NCBI GenBank assembly: GCA_004352715.1 | Contig: SCFE01000043.1 | Span: 1,796,531-1,860,530, forward strand | Reading direction: 5' to 3' | Length of the DNA: 64,000 nt | Source: Hofstenia miamia | Taxonomy: Eukaryota > Xenacoelomorpha > Acoela | In this document: positions 22,064 through 32,306 of the stretch, piece after piece | Layout of the letters: each line of letters starts with the position of its first letter | Position numbering within the stretch: position 1 is the first letter of the stretch | The notes under the pieces: model-generated | The model's database searches: none | What the model saw: the letters and a program-made list of their open reading frames with translations, nothing else | What the model was told of the DNA's origin: nothing | Made by a program: the position numbers and the translations under genes

Positions 22064-23223
22064 TGTAGCATCATCCAAAAGGAACAAGCTGTGAACAGAA
22101 GATTAACGTCAAATCATTACAGTGATTAAATATAATCAGAAATATTATTGTAAAATTTAGTTAATTATCTTATTCATTTTGTAAGATGCAACCAAGCTAC
22201 AATATTGTGCATTTTGAGAAAAACATCATAGCCAATTAAGTAATATTTGACAAATTGTAACAAGCGAAATTACGCTTACGTATGAACAGCCATATTGGCA
22301 GAAGATTTATTTGAAATTCAAAATCAGCAGGTACTTTAAAATTTTTAAATAAATAGCTCAGAATTTAAGAGAAATTTGATGAACAATAAATTCTTCGGAG
22401 TTTATTTTATTTTTCATTCTTCATTTATCTGGTTTGATATTTAATAAAATGTTCAGCTAAGCAAGTTGTGTCGAGTAGTGGCTGGATTCCATCACGGGAT
22501 CGATTTGAAGGGTCCTTGTGCCAGTCATGAAACCGCACTTATGTTACAGTTAGGAGTTTTTCGATTCTTGCTTAGTCTGACTATCGATCTATACATGTAT
22601 GAAATAATAGATGCTCAAAACGACTGGATAGTCGAACATTAGGAATTTATATCTATTACTAATTGTAGGAGACTTGACTATAATCGACCAAATAAATGAC
22701 TTTACATGTATTGTTATTAAATGTAAGTATAGGAAACTGCTATCTATTAATTAATTTACTAAGCCAATAATTTTATGGTAATGGCTACCTTAATATTATC
22801 TAAAAGCAGTTAGTGTCAATGCCTGGTTGCTTTACTTAAACAAACCAACAAACACTTTACAAAATTGAGTTTAAGTCAGTTACAACTTGACATGAGTGCA
22901 CGCACTGAGCTAAAGTAGGGTACACATAATTAGTCCTCGTTGAGCTGAGATGGTGCAGTGGATTCAGTCAATCGTTCATGAATGAGAGGAACTGTGATGT
23001 GGAGATCAGCTTCAGGCAGTAGCCCACAGATGATTCAAAGAGGAAACGTCACTCGGCTTCGTCACCTAAATAGTGATGATTAGTACTCAATTAACCTAGC
23101 TAGTTAAGTAAGGAGGAAAGGCTTGGCGATTCATTAATGTAGTAACTCCTCACCCGCAATTTACTGAGTAGTGATTACTAGCAATAATACACGGTGCAAA
23201 TAGGCCAGGTGGAGGATGTTACA
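22064..23223 (+). repeat. 5' LTR of copy B1
   Basis: 1160 bases, TGTAGCATCATCC...GGATGTTACA, immediately followed by TGGCGACCATGAC. Both ends match the LTR of B3 (46614 start, 48069 end). The middle of B3's LTR is a gap, so full comparison is not possible. No convincing TATA box was found. Confidence 0.92.
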
Positions 23224-23236
23224 TGGCGACCATGAC
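23224..23236 (+). promoter_or_regulatory. tRNA primer binding site, copy B1
   Basis: TGGCGACCATGAC directly after the LTR; one CpG-type change (CG to CA) from TGGCGACCGTGAC in B2. The mutation suggests decay after insertion. Confidence 0.85.
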
Positions 23237-23443
23237 AAATAAGAACAAAGTCAACGGAGAGGAAACACACAGTGATACTCTTTCAAAACTCTGAAACAAC
23301 TCAAAGGAAAAGGGAAAAGGAAGCAACAGAGCAGTGAACGGAAATACAAAGTCAGTAAAGGCAGAAAACCTTAACCACAACAAGTGCAAACTGGACTCTT
23401 GAATCGTAACCAAACTGGAAAGCCACTACGACATCAAGAAACA

Positions 23444-25189
23444 ATGACAAATAATAAAAGTAAGAGAGGAAGCGCAAAGAAAGCGATACTGAGAACCACC
23501 ACCCCTATGACGACACGATCGTCATCCTATCCAAGGAATTCTGAAGCAACCCAAACCCCAGAGTCAGTAAGACAAGAATCCTCTTCCGAACCAGGAACCC
23601 CAGAAATCATGGAAATTCTGAGAAAAAATAACGAGACTGAGAAATTACTACGAGAAGAAATTGGTCTACTAACAAAAAGGATAGAAGATATCGAATTGGC
23701 AAGTGCGGAAACAATCAGGAACATCCAAATCGATATGGATACCAGATTAATAGAACAAAGTGAAGTGTTTCAAAATGAGATCAAGGCACTTACGAAACAA
23801 TTAACGGAATCAAACAGTAGATTTCTGGAACAAAATCAGCTTCTGCAAGAGAAGAATAACATATTAGAAAGGACAAACCAGCAGCTAATAGAAGACAATG
23901 ACCTACAAGCCGCAGAGATATCACAACTTAAGAGTAAAATAACTAGACTCGAAATAAGTAGAAATGAACAGCCAGCACAACTACAACAGGACTTGCTGGA
24001 AGTAGAAAACAGACGATTAATCGAAGACAAAGATCTGAGGCAAGAGGAGATAGCTCAATTAAAAGACAGATTGAGATTATTGCAACTGACCAAGGAACAA
24101 GGAAAAATACAGTCCCACAATTTTCAAGTCATAGCTAGAAAGGAATGCGAACTGCAAGCCCCACCACTCCATGATCACCTATCGGAAGTTTCTTTGGAAG
24201 ACGAGAATGAGGCAGAAAAGAAGAAATTCATTGACGAGATCACAAAGGTAATAACCACGCAATTGCAAAAAGAAGAAGGGACAACAAAAAATATGAAACC
24301 AAAATACAGCAACTCAATATTAAATCAAGAAGTAGGAAATGATATGATCCCTTGTAAAGCCACATTACCAAAATTCAATGGCAGAGTGGACGGCTATAAC
24401 CCAATGTTCAGGGAATGGCTCCAGATGTTCGAATTAACGATGGCAGAAAGAAAGGTGAGCCAACATTCAGCAGCAGTGAGATTCCCACTATATCTGACCA
24501 GAGCAGCAGCACAACACTACTTGCTGTTAGACCTGGAACCAAAAACAGACTACGAATTATTGATTGGCGACTTTATAGAATACTACGGAAACGAAAGTTT
24601 TAAGAACCAATATAGAATAATTTTAAATGGAACGAAGATGAAAAAGACAGATGACATCCGCAATTACATACAACAGGTCGAGAGGCTGGTCACACTCAGC
24701 TCAAGAGAGAACCAATACTCAAAATATGATCTCTTTTTGCATATTTGTAAAGGGATGCCCGAAAATATAAGAGCACAATTTGAAATCAAGTGTGATGTAG
24801 ACGACAAATTGGAGAAGATGATCAGGAAAGCGGTGGATATACAAGCTACGATCGAAAATAACGTGAGAATAAATGAAAAGGCAGCTTGGCATAGAGAAAC
24901 GCCAATGTGGAGAAACAACCTCAAACCGAAAAGCACAACGAAAACATATGAGACAGAAAAACAGGAAAAAACGATAAGAGTAAAAACTAGAGATGGAAAA
25001 ACAAAGAAGGTTTGCGAGAAAGACATTAAATGTTATAATTGTGGAAAGAAAGGACATAACAAAGACGAGTGTCACAAACAGATAAACATGATTGGAGAAG
25101 AACAAGGATACTTCGAAGAAGAAGATTTGATAGAATCAGAGGGAGAAACAAATGAGGAACCCCAAACTGAAGAGGAATCAGAAAACTAA
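23444..25189 (+). CDS. gag: gag of family B (intact frame)
   Basis: Particle protein, 581 codons, open throughout. Start ATG 23444 (MTNNKSKRGSAKKA) is chosen because B2 has the same ATG at 32307. Residues about 60-230: long coiled coil (repeated LTKQLTESN and LLQEKNN types). Residues 290-480: capsid-like region (LPKFNGRVDGYNP, RFPLYLTRAAAQHYLLL) aligned with family A. CCHC knuckle CYNCGKKGHNKDEC at 25031-25072. The acidic tail ends in TAA 25187-25189 within the frameshift signal AGAAAACTAA. The only uninterrupted gag in the window. Confidence 0.92.
   Translation: MTNNKSKRGSAKKAILRTTTPMTTRSSSYPRNSEATQTPESVRQESSSEPGTPEIMEILRKNNETEKLLREEIGLLTKRIEDIELASAETIRNIQIDMDTRLIEQSEVFQNEIKALTKQLTESNSRFLEQNQLLQEKNNILERTNQQLIEDNDLQAAEISQLKSKITRLEISRNEQPAQLQQDLLEVENRRLIEDKDLRQEEIAQLKDRLRLLQLTKEQGKIQSHNFQVIARKECELQAPPLHDHLSEVSLEDENEAEKKKFIDEITKVITTQLQKEEGTTKNMKPKYSNSILNQEVGNDMIPCKATLPKFNGRVDGYNPMFREWLQMFELTMAERKVSQHSAAVRFPLYLTRAAAQHYLLLDLEPKTDYELLIGDFIEYYGNESFKNQYRIILNGTKMKKTDDIRNYIQQVERLVTLSSRENQYSKYDLFLHICKGMPENIRAQFEIKCDVDDKLEKMIRKAVDIQATIENNVRINEKAAWHRETPMWRNNLKPKSTTKTYETEKQEKTIRVKTRDGKTKKVCEKDIKCYNCGKKGHNKDECHKQINMIGEEQGYFEEEDLIESEGETNEEPQTEEESEN
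25180..25189 (+). promoter_or_regulatory. Probable -1 frameshift site at gag stop (B1)
   Basis: AGAAAAC in register tcA GAA AAC, followed by TAA; pol continues in the -1 frame as KLNGMPTPKNRA. It is one base away from the standard A AAA AAC heptamer, so either a variant or a mutated site. Same place as TTTAAAC/T in the other copies. Confidence 0.6.
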
Positions 25190-25956
25190 ATGGAATGCCG
25201 ACTCCTAAAAACCGCGCAGCAGTGATGATTATGGCGAAAATGGATACGGTAAACACAATGACAATATCGGTTAATGGAATAATGATAAAAGCAACCATTG
25301 ATATGGGAGCGGCAACTTTGATAATTACGGACGACTGTGCAACAAAACTAGGATTCTCAAGAGAGGATCTCACCAAGTGTAATAAAAGACTCATCAATGC
25401 ATCTGGCGAATATATCGATACCAAGGGAATACTGGAAGCGGTACAGCTAAGTGTGGCAAACACTACGTTCAAACAATCACTGGTAGTAGTGGACACACAC
25501 AATAACATGCTACCATACGAGATAATCTTGGGAGATGACTTCCTTATAAAAAACAAATGTGTGATCAACTATGCAGATAGAACCATCAAAGTTAAAGAGG
25601 AAGAGATCGAAATCAAAGAAGAACAGGGCAGAGACAAAACAATCACGTTTGAACTGCAGGAAGATATACATTTGCAGCTGCATCAATGGAAAATGTATGA
25701 AATAGAAACAGAGGAAGCGATTACGGCCGACGTAATGATCTATGAGAATAAAGGAATAAATACAAAAAGGGTGTCAATGCCGTCAAGTATATGTGCAGTA
25801 AAAAATGGAAAGGGAAAAATTCCAATCCTAAACCCAACAAACCGGAATGTCAACTTAAGGAAATCACACATCAGAATATTCGGAAAACATGTGAAATCAA
25901 ACATCAGACTGATTTGGAAAGCATTGGAGGACGAAGATGGAGCCAACAACTTGTAA
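25190..25956 (+). CDS. pol: pol of B1, protease part
   Basis: Aspartic protease that matures gag and pol. First ATG 25195. The active-site loop reads ATIDMGAA (25300-25308 for DMG): the usual Thr/Ser after Asp is Met, explained by ACG to ATG. The later part has LPYEIILGDDFLIKN, matching family A. The frame is stopped by TAA at 25954-25956, in frame with the RT section that follows; the sequence around it (TAAGGTCGATTTGAGG) looks like the first of three GRFKG-type repeats with CAA or AAA changed to TAA. Confidence 0.88.
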
Positions 25957-26075
25957 GGTCGATTTGAGGACTTACAAGTGGAAGCGCAAAGTACTCCACA
26001 TGGCCGACTCAAGGGCGAGTGGACGAACACCATCCAAGTCGCGAGTACTCCCAAAGGCCGATTCAAGGGCATTGG
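25957..26075 (+). repeat. GRFKG-type repeats in pol linker of B1
   Basis: Three copies of a motif close to GGCCGATTCAAGGGC at 25960, 26001 and 26055, giving GRFED, GRLKG and GRFKG in the pol frame. The same motif recurs before ORF3 (29247-29570). Absent from the matching place in families A and C. Confidence 0.75.
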
Positions 26076-27747
26076 GACGAAAGCAACAGATGACGAATAC
26101 AAAATCCCAGACATTGAGAATGAGAATTACCAACATCTCAATGAAGAGGAAATACAACTGCTAAGAAACATGTTAAGACGACATAAGCAAATATTCAACT
26201 ATGGAGAGATAAGTGTGGGACAGGCAATAGGGGAGAAACATAAAATAGTGACAACAACTGACAAGCCAATAAAACTCCCCTGTAGAAGAGTGCCCGAACA
26301 AATGAAAGAAGAATACAATCGAATACTTGAAGAATTGATAGACAATAAAATTATACAACCAAGTGAGAGTCCCTATGCAGCACCAACGGTGTTTGTGAAG
26401 CAGGGAGAAAAATACCGACTATGCATAGATTTTCGAAAGTTGAATGAAGTGACGAAGAAAGATTCCTATCCCCTGCCAAGGATAGAGGATATGTTATATG
26501 AAGCAAGCAAGCACAGATACTTTACGACACTAGACTTGTGCAAGGCCTATTGGCAAGTACGGATGGAGGAAGACGACATTGAAAAGACGGCATTCATAAC
26601 ACCGTACGGGTTGTATGAGTGGATCTACATGGCGTTCAGACTATGCAATGCGCCAGCTACGTTCCAAAGATACATAACAAAAGTCCTGAAAAACAAAACG
26701 CACAGAATGGAAGACGGTATTAACGCATATATAGACGACATAATCGTAACAAGTGATACAGTACAAGAGCACATAGAGAAATTGGATAGAACATTGACAA
26801 TCTTAGGGAAAGCAGGATTCCGAATAAATGGCAACAAATGCGAGATCTTAAAAGAAAAAATTGTCTTCCTAGGAAGAACGATAGAGAAATGCAGAATATC
26901 AATGAAAGACAATGCAAGGGAGATGATACGGAAAATAGAGAAACCAAATAACAAGAAAGATATCCAAAGGATAATGGGTTTCTTTAACTATTATGGCACA
27001 TTCATTCCCAACATCGCAGGGAAAACCGCGAAAATGACAAAACTCATGAGGAAATCAGTACCATTTGTATGGACATGGCAAGAACAGGAGGAACTGGACA
27101 ACATTAAGGAAGAACTAGCGCAACTGCCATCACTTAACACACCAGATTACAATGAGCAGTTTATATTAGATTGCGATGCAAGTAAGGTTGCCATAGGGGC
27201 AATGCTAGGACAGATGAAAAATGGAAAAGAGGTACCAATACAATTCTTCAGCCACAAACTACGGGCAAGTGAAGAGAACTATGGATCCACCAAGGTAGAA
27301 ATGTTAGCCCTAGTCGAGAGTATTAGAAAGTTCAGACATTTCCTGATCGGGAAAGAATTCCGAGTACGCACCGACAACAGCGGCCTAGCATGGCTAAAAA
27401 AGTTCTTGGGAGACAAATCAGGCATTGTATCCCGATGGATAGAGTACCTCAATGAATTTACATTCACGATAGAGCATCGAAAAGGCACCCTACATAGCAA
27501 TGCAGACTTTTGGACGTCGCTACCAGAGTACCAAAGAGACGCAGAAAAGACAGAGGGAGAAAAACAACAATTCCAGTTTCTACCACACAACCAATATGAT
27601 GAGCTACCAGAGATTAACATAGACAAGAAAGGGCAAACGGTATTACCAATCATAATAAAGGAAGAGATCTCTGAAAAGGAGATAATAGACAAACAGCAAG
27701 ATGACGTGATCCTCAACGAAATAATAAGTAAATTGAAAGAACCCTGA
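25957..27747 (+). CDS. pol: pol of B1, RT and RNase H
   Basis: 589 codons from 25978 are open. Residues 1-45: GRLKG and GRFKG repeats in a linker absent from families A and C. RT: VGQAIGEKHK, LCIDFRKLNEVTKKDSYPLP, LDLCKAYWQ, FRLCNAPATFQ (family A has FGLCNAP), YIDD box at 26728-26739 with both Asp. RNase H: LDCDASKVAIG, KVEMLALVES, RTDNSGLAW. Ends with the linker before integrase at TGA 27745-27747, where B3 has CGA. The RT would be catalytically complete. Confidence 0.93.
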   Translation, partial: GRFEDLQVEAQSTPHGRLKGEWTNTIQVASTPKGRFKGIGTKATDDEYKIPDIENENYQHLNEEEIQLLRNMLRRHKQIFNYGEISVGQAIGEKHKIVTTTDKPIKLPCRRVPEQMKEEYNRILEELIDNKIIQPSESPYAAPTVFVKQGEKYRLCIDFRKLNEVTKKDSYPLPRIEDMLYEASKHRYFTTLDLCKAYWQVRMEEDDIEKTAFITPYGLYEWIYMAFRLCNAPATFQRYITKVLKNKTHRMEDGINAYIDDIIVTSDTVQEHIEKLDRTLTILGKAGFRINGNKCEILKEKIVFLGRTIEKCRISMKDNAREMIRKIEKPNNKKDIQRIMGFFNYYGTFIPNIAGKTAKMTKLMRKSVPFVWTWQEQEELDNIKEELAQLPSLNTPDYNEQFILDCDASKVAIGAMLGQMKNGKEVPIQFFSHKLRASEENYGSTKVEMLALVESIRKFRHFLIGKEFRVRTDNSGLAWLKKFLGDKSGIVSRWIEYLNEFTFTIEHRKGTLHSNADFWTSLPEYQRDAEKTEGEKQQFQFLPHNQYDELPEINIDKKGQTVLPIIIKEEISEKEIIDKQQDDVILNEIISKLKEP

Positions 27748-29292
27748 GTGACTTTATTGAAATTAACAGCAAGCTACTTTGAACGATACAAATGGAAAGT
27801 AAACTGAAATGGATTATTGTACGTTGAAGGCCAAAACAACAGAATCGCGATACCAGAGTATTTTAAAAGAGACCTTATACAGTGGATACATGAAAAAGGC
27901 CACCTCGGAATAACACAGACAGAGAAAACATTCAATGGAAAATTTATCACAACAGCAGTAAGGAAGGTAATCAAAGATATCATTAATAAATGCACAACAT
28001 GTTTGTTACATAACAGTCAATGATTCCCAACACAGAGAGCACCGCTAGAAAAGATAATAGCCACACAACCGAACAAAATAATCCATATCAATCTAGAACA
28101 ACTATCAAAAGATAACGAGGGATACCAATTCCTATTAGTGATGGTGGACAATTTTATGAAGTATGTGAGAATGATCCTGATGAAGAACACGACTGCGGAG
28201 ACCACAGCAGAAATAGTAATGAAGGAATGGATACTGCGATTCGGGCTGATGGAAATGATTATATCGGATAAGGGACCACAATTCGAGAGCAGTCTATTCC
28301 AGGAGATGGCCAAGATGCTAGAGATAGTGAGCGAATGAACTACAGCATACCACCCGCAGGTGAATGGCACAGTAGAAAGATTAAACAGGACTCTGATAAA
28401 GCTAATAAGAGTAACAAAAACGAGGATCAGCGGGAATAAATGGAGAGAGGTGATTGAGATGATAGAATATTTCTACAACACGTCAGTACACTCAACAACA
28501 GGAATCACCCCATTCAAGGCAATGTTTGGCCAAGAGGCAGCTACACCACTGTCAATGCAATATACTGATTACAGCAAAGCTCTGAACAACAAATATGTAA
28601 ATCAGCTGCGCAAACAGATTTCAGCAATTCATCAGACAATATGCCACAACACAAAGAAATTGTCAGTGAGACAACAGCGAAACTATAATAAAAAAATTTA
28701 CAGGCACATGCACAAAGTAGGCAATAGGGTCTACGCATTTGCACCAATGAAACTAACAGACACGAATCAGGTTCGCAAATTAAAAACAGTCTGGTCCGGA
28801 CCACATACAGTAACACAAGAATTGCCAAATAATGAATACATGTTAGATAATGGCAGACTGTTGCACTTCCAAAATTTAAAAAGAGCAATGGCAGACATTG
28901 AAGAAACAAAGATAGATGGAAGTGCTGAGTTTAAATTAAGCTGAATAAAAGGCAAAGAGGTTATGTATGACATGTGTGATTTAGATAGCCTGCCGGAGGA
29001 GGAATTCGAGGAAGAATTCACAGTGGATATTGGAAACGAGCAATTGGAAAGAAGAGTGCAACCCCAGACGGCTGCAAGAAATAAAACTATATATAACCCT
29101 GAAATATGGGATATAGATATAATAACTGCATTTAGGACAATAGAGATGGTCAATAGACGACGTAGAGTTAAGAGGAGCGGAATCAACCAACCAAGGGAAT
29201 TCCAACCACAAACACAAGGAGGTGAGTGCGCAGAAGTTCTCAAACCGGATGTTGATTCAAGGGCAGAAGGGATGAGAACGACAAGATGGTGA
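27748..29292 (+). pseudogene. pol: Integrase of B1, interrupted
   Basis: Zinc finger HEKGHLG...KCTTC (27890-28003); core with the first Asp in HINLEQL changed from family A's VDLE (D to N), then ISDKGPQFES and the Glu in NGTVERLNRTL. GPY/F module with WSGPHTVTQEL and LLHFQNLKRAM near 28790-28890. Pol tail with YNPEIWDIDIITAFR (29089-29133). In-frame stops occur at 27805 (TGA), 28021 (TGA, shared with B3 at 43099), 28336 (TGA) and 28942 (TGA). With the first catalytic Asp lost it would be inactive even without the stops. Confidence 0.9.
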
Positions 29293-29575
29293 ATAGACAG
29301 CATAGAGTTAAGAGGCGTCCTAGTAGTACTCAAGGCCAATTCAAGGGCAGAGATACAAACAGACAATCAGCCTCTTTGCAGCATAACTTTCCTTCTGGGG
29401 GATCACTTTGCCGATTCGAGGGTGGTGAAACAACCAGAGTTCCAGGGGAAGGTGTGAGTGGTTGAAGAACCGTGGAGATCCGGAAGTGATTCAAGGCTGA
29501 AGGTATATCCACCAGAACCACAGCTGGTCAAATATCGTGGGTTGTAACTGATAGCTGATTCAAGGGCAAATCAGT
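29240..29575 (+). repeat. GRFKG-type repeats at pol/ORF3 junction of B1
   Basis: At least five motifs like GATTCAAGGGC near 29249, 29335, 29411, 29490 and 29560. In B3 the corresponding ones are read as GRFKGRD, RRFEGGE, KRFKAEG and SRFKGKS in the ORF3 frame, spaced about 25 residues. In B1 two fall next to TGA codons. Confidence 0.7.
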
Positions 29576-29603
29576 TGATACCAGCGGCACAGGCTCACAG
29601 CCC

Positions 29604-30683
29604 ATGGACTGCGAGTCAAGCACCAGCAGATTGCCTTTACAGATGAGGCAGATAGATATCTCCTCAGAAACAAGATCAGAGCATACGGTAAGATCAAGAG
29701 AGAGAGAAAAGCGAATGTCTAAAATCAACGGGGAAACGTTGCACCCCTATTTTATGGCAACCACAAAAATGCGGCACAATGCATTTGAGAAATTGTCTCC
29801 AGAAATGAAAATGTTAATTAGGAAAACTGCCAAAATGGAAGGGAGCATCTTGCCAATTCTATTAGATGCAGACAATGGGCCAAAAGTTAACGTATTTATC
29901 AGCTACCCACAAGAATTAAACGAAATGATTGATAGGCCATACATGAGAAGTACAACTCATATGACATTTAATGAAGATTTCACATTAGAGCACTCATGGC
30001 GTATAAGGAAAGGATAGTGAAAATCCGGGAGATAAATTTAGACGAAGAAAATTTAACGATCATACACGTGTTAAGAGAAAAAGAATACAATAAGAATCTA
30101 CAAAAACAAATCGACCAAACAGTTCGGATGGCAAGAGTACAACAAACAAGAATAGTCATCATAGTGATGAGAGAAAATCTGGAGGAATTACCTCAATATC
30201 TAAAGGATTTAGTACTAGGGACAGAAGGTTTCTTCCCATGGGAGAAGAAAGAATTCACAATCTCCGAGCTGATCCATTTCGATTTACAAATTGACTACTG
30301 GGCGCAGATATATGGAATAATGATAGATCACAGCATAGCAATAGACACTGCGGAGGTATGACAAGCAATAAAGCAGAAGAATGTGCAACAAGAAATTGAT
30401 GAGAATATGAAACAATAAACCAGAAACAGCAAGCAGTGCACATTCACAAAAATAATAAAAAGAGCCAAAATGCTAAAGAAAGGTGGAATAACAACGCCCG
30501 TAGAAATTTGTGAAATGGTGATGAAAACACAATTAGAGATCACTAAAGAAGAACAACTATTAACCTCGTCACAGTTGATACTATCCCCAAAAACACAAAC
30601 AATGATTGACAGGATAAATATCGAAAAATGGGGAGATGTGAGCCAAGACAGCACGATCGAATGGATCAATATGGACGATGAAC
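29604..30683 (+). pseudogene. ORF3 of B1, with internal deletion
   Basis: Starts with MDCESSTSRLPL, then MSKINGETLHPYFMATTKM, and is open to 30017; a frame change follows, continuing at 29996-30360. It matches ORF3 of B3 closely to about 30346, where it jumps to the sequence corresponding to 45102 of B3; about 755 bases are missing. It resumes with QKNVQQEIDENMK and runs to IDMDDE at the gap. Function unknown; see B3. The deletion removes the helical middle part. Confidence 0.8.
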
Positions 30684-31683
30684 NNNNNNNNNNNNNNNNN
30701 NNNNNNNNNNNNNNNNNNNNNNNNNNNNNNNNNNNNNNNNNNNNNNNNNNNNNNNNNNNNNNNNNNNNNNNNNNNNNNNNNNNNNNNNNNNNNNNNNNNN
30801 NNNNNNNNNNNNNNNNNNNNNNNNNNNNNNNNNNNNNNNNNNNNNNNNNNNNNNNNNNNNNNNNNNNNNNNNNNNNNNNNNNNNNNNNNNNNNNNNNNNN
30901 NNNNNNNNNNNNNNNNNNNNNNNNNNNNNNNNNNNNNNNNNNNNNNNNNNNNNNNNNNNNNNNNNNNNNNNNNNNNNNNNNNNNNNNNNNNNNNNNNNNN
31001 NNNNNNNNNNNNNNNNNNNNNNNNNNNNNNNNNNNNNNNNNNNNNNNNNNNNNNNNNNNNNNNNNNNNNNNNNNNNNNNNNNNNNNNNNNNNNNNNNNNN
31101 NNNNNNNNNNNNNNNNNNNNNNNNNNNNNNNNNNNNNNNNNNNNNNNNNNNNNNNNNNNNNNNNNNNNNNNNNNNNNNNNNNNNNNNNNNNNNNNNNNNN
31201 NNNNNNNNNNNNNNNNNNNNNNNNNNNNNNNNNNNNNNNNNNNNNNNNNNNNNNNNNNNNNNNNNNNNNNNNNNNNNNNNNNNNNNNNNNNNNNNNNNNN
31301 NNNNNNNNNNNNNNNNNNNNNNNNNNNNNNNNNNNNNNNNNNNNNNNNNNNNNNNNNNNNNNNNNNNNNNNNNNNNNNNNNNNNNNNNNNNNNNNNNNNN
31401 NNNNNNNNNNNNNNNNNNNNNNNNNNNNNNNNNNNNNNNNNNNNNNNNNNNNNNNNNNNNNNNNNNNNNNNNNNNNNNNNNNNNNNNNNNNNNNNNNNNN
31501 NNNNNNNNNNNNNNNNNNNNNNNNNNNNNNNNNNNNNNNNNNNNNNNNNNNNNNNNNNNNNNNNNNNNNNNNNNNNNNNNNNNNNNNNNNNNNNNNNNNN
31601 NNNNNNNNNNNNNNNNNNNNNNNNNNNNNNNNNNNNNNNNNNNNNNNNNNNNNNNNNNNNNNNNNNNNNNNNNNNNNNNNNNN
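30684..31683. other. Assembly gap (1000 N)
   Basis: Exactly 1000 Ns, separating ORF3 of B1 from the LTR end of B2. The end of ORF3 and the 3' LTR of B1 must lie here if present. Confidence 0.97.
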
Positions 31684-31964
31684 ATTGTTCTCTTTACTAC
31701 GTTGGCAGTCACATTGGTAAGATGCAGCTGGCGAATGTGTTCCTGAGAGTGCGCAGCTTCTATTGAGCGTCGATCCTGTTCTCTAATCTCTCTGCTTGAT
31801 CTAAATAAGTTTGGTTAACTAAGTAGCTACAAAGGCTCTGGTATATTAAATAAGTTAATAAACCACGCATTTACAGTAGAGGAGAGAAATTGGAAAATTG
31901 TCAACCTCGCGTTATGTTTAACCTAAGAAAAGTAACAGTTTTCTCTAAGTATGGCCATCACAGC
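31684..31964. other. Sequence upstream of B2 LTR end, unassigned
   Basis: 281 bases that do not match the corresponding inner part of the B1 or B3 LTR. No coding frame of note. Either a different LTR subtype or a non-LTR flank. Confidence 0.4.
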
Positions 31965-32117
31965 AAGTTATAATTATTATTCGATTAACTTAACTAGTTA
32001 ACAAGAAAGGAAAAGTTTGGCAGTTCGATGATCTAGTAACTCCTCACCCGCAATTTACTGAGTGATAATCATCAACAATGATACACAGTGCAAATAGGCC
32101 AGGTGGAGGATGTTACA
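31965..32117 (+). repeat. 3' end of the 5' LTR of copy B2
   Basis: Matches 47925-48069 and 23085-23223, including CTAGTAACTCCTCACCCGC and GGAGGATGTTACA, and is followed by the primer site TGGCGACCGTGAC (32118-32130). Confidence 0.88.
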
Positions 32118-32130
32118 TGGCGACCGTGAC
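32118..32130 (+). promoter_or_regulatory. tRNA primer binding site, copy B2
   Basis: TGGCGACCGTGAC, the unmutated form of the site in B1, identical in its first 13 bases to family A copy Ai. Confidence 0.85.
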
Positions 32131-32306
32131 AAATAAGAACAAAGTCAACAGAGAAGAAACACACAGTGATACTTTTTCAAAAATGCTGAAACAACTCAAA
32201 GGAAAAGTGAAAAGGAAGCAGAGACAGAAAACCCTAACCACAACAAGTGCAACTTGGACTCTTGGATCATAACCAAACTGGAAAGCCACTACAACATCAA
32301 GAAACA

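Larger units (their letters stand above)
22064..30683 (+). mobile_element. Gypsy element family B, copy B1
   Basis: 5' LTR 22064-23223, primer site 23224, gag 23444-25189, pol from the frameshift site at 25180 to about 29292, and ORF3 from about 29600 into the gap. Stops inside pol and ORF3 are mostly TGA at positions where B3 or family A has CGA. ORF3 has lost about 755 bases at 30346. It is inserted in integrase of element C. The 3' LTR falls in the gap. Confidence 0.93.

Noticed and set aside
25026-25568. Long antisense ORFs opposite gag and pol (also 24664-25105, 27279-27716, 28767-29366, 44464-44853)
   Set aside because: They mirror well-supported sense genes, show no motifs, and follow from codon bias.
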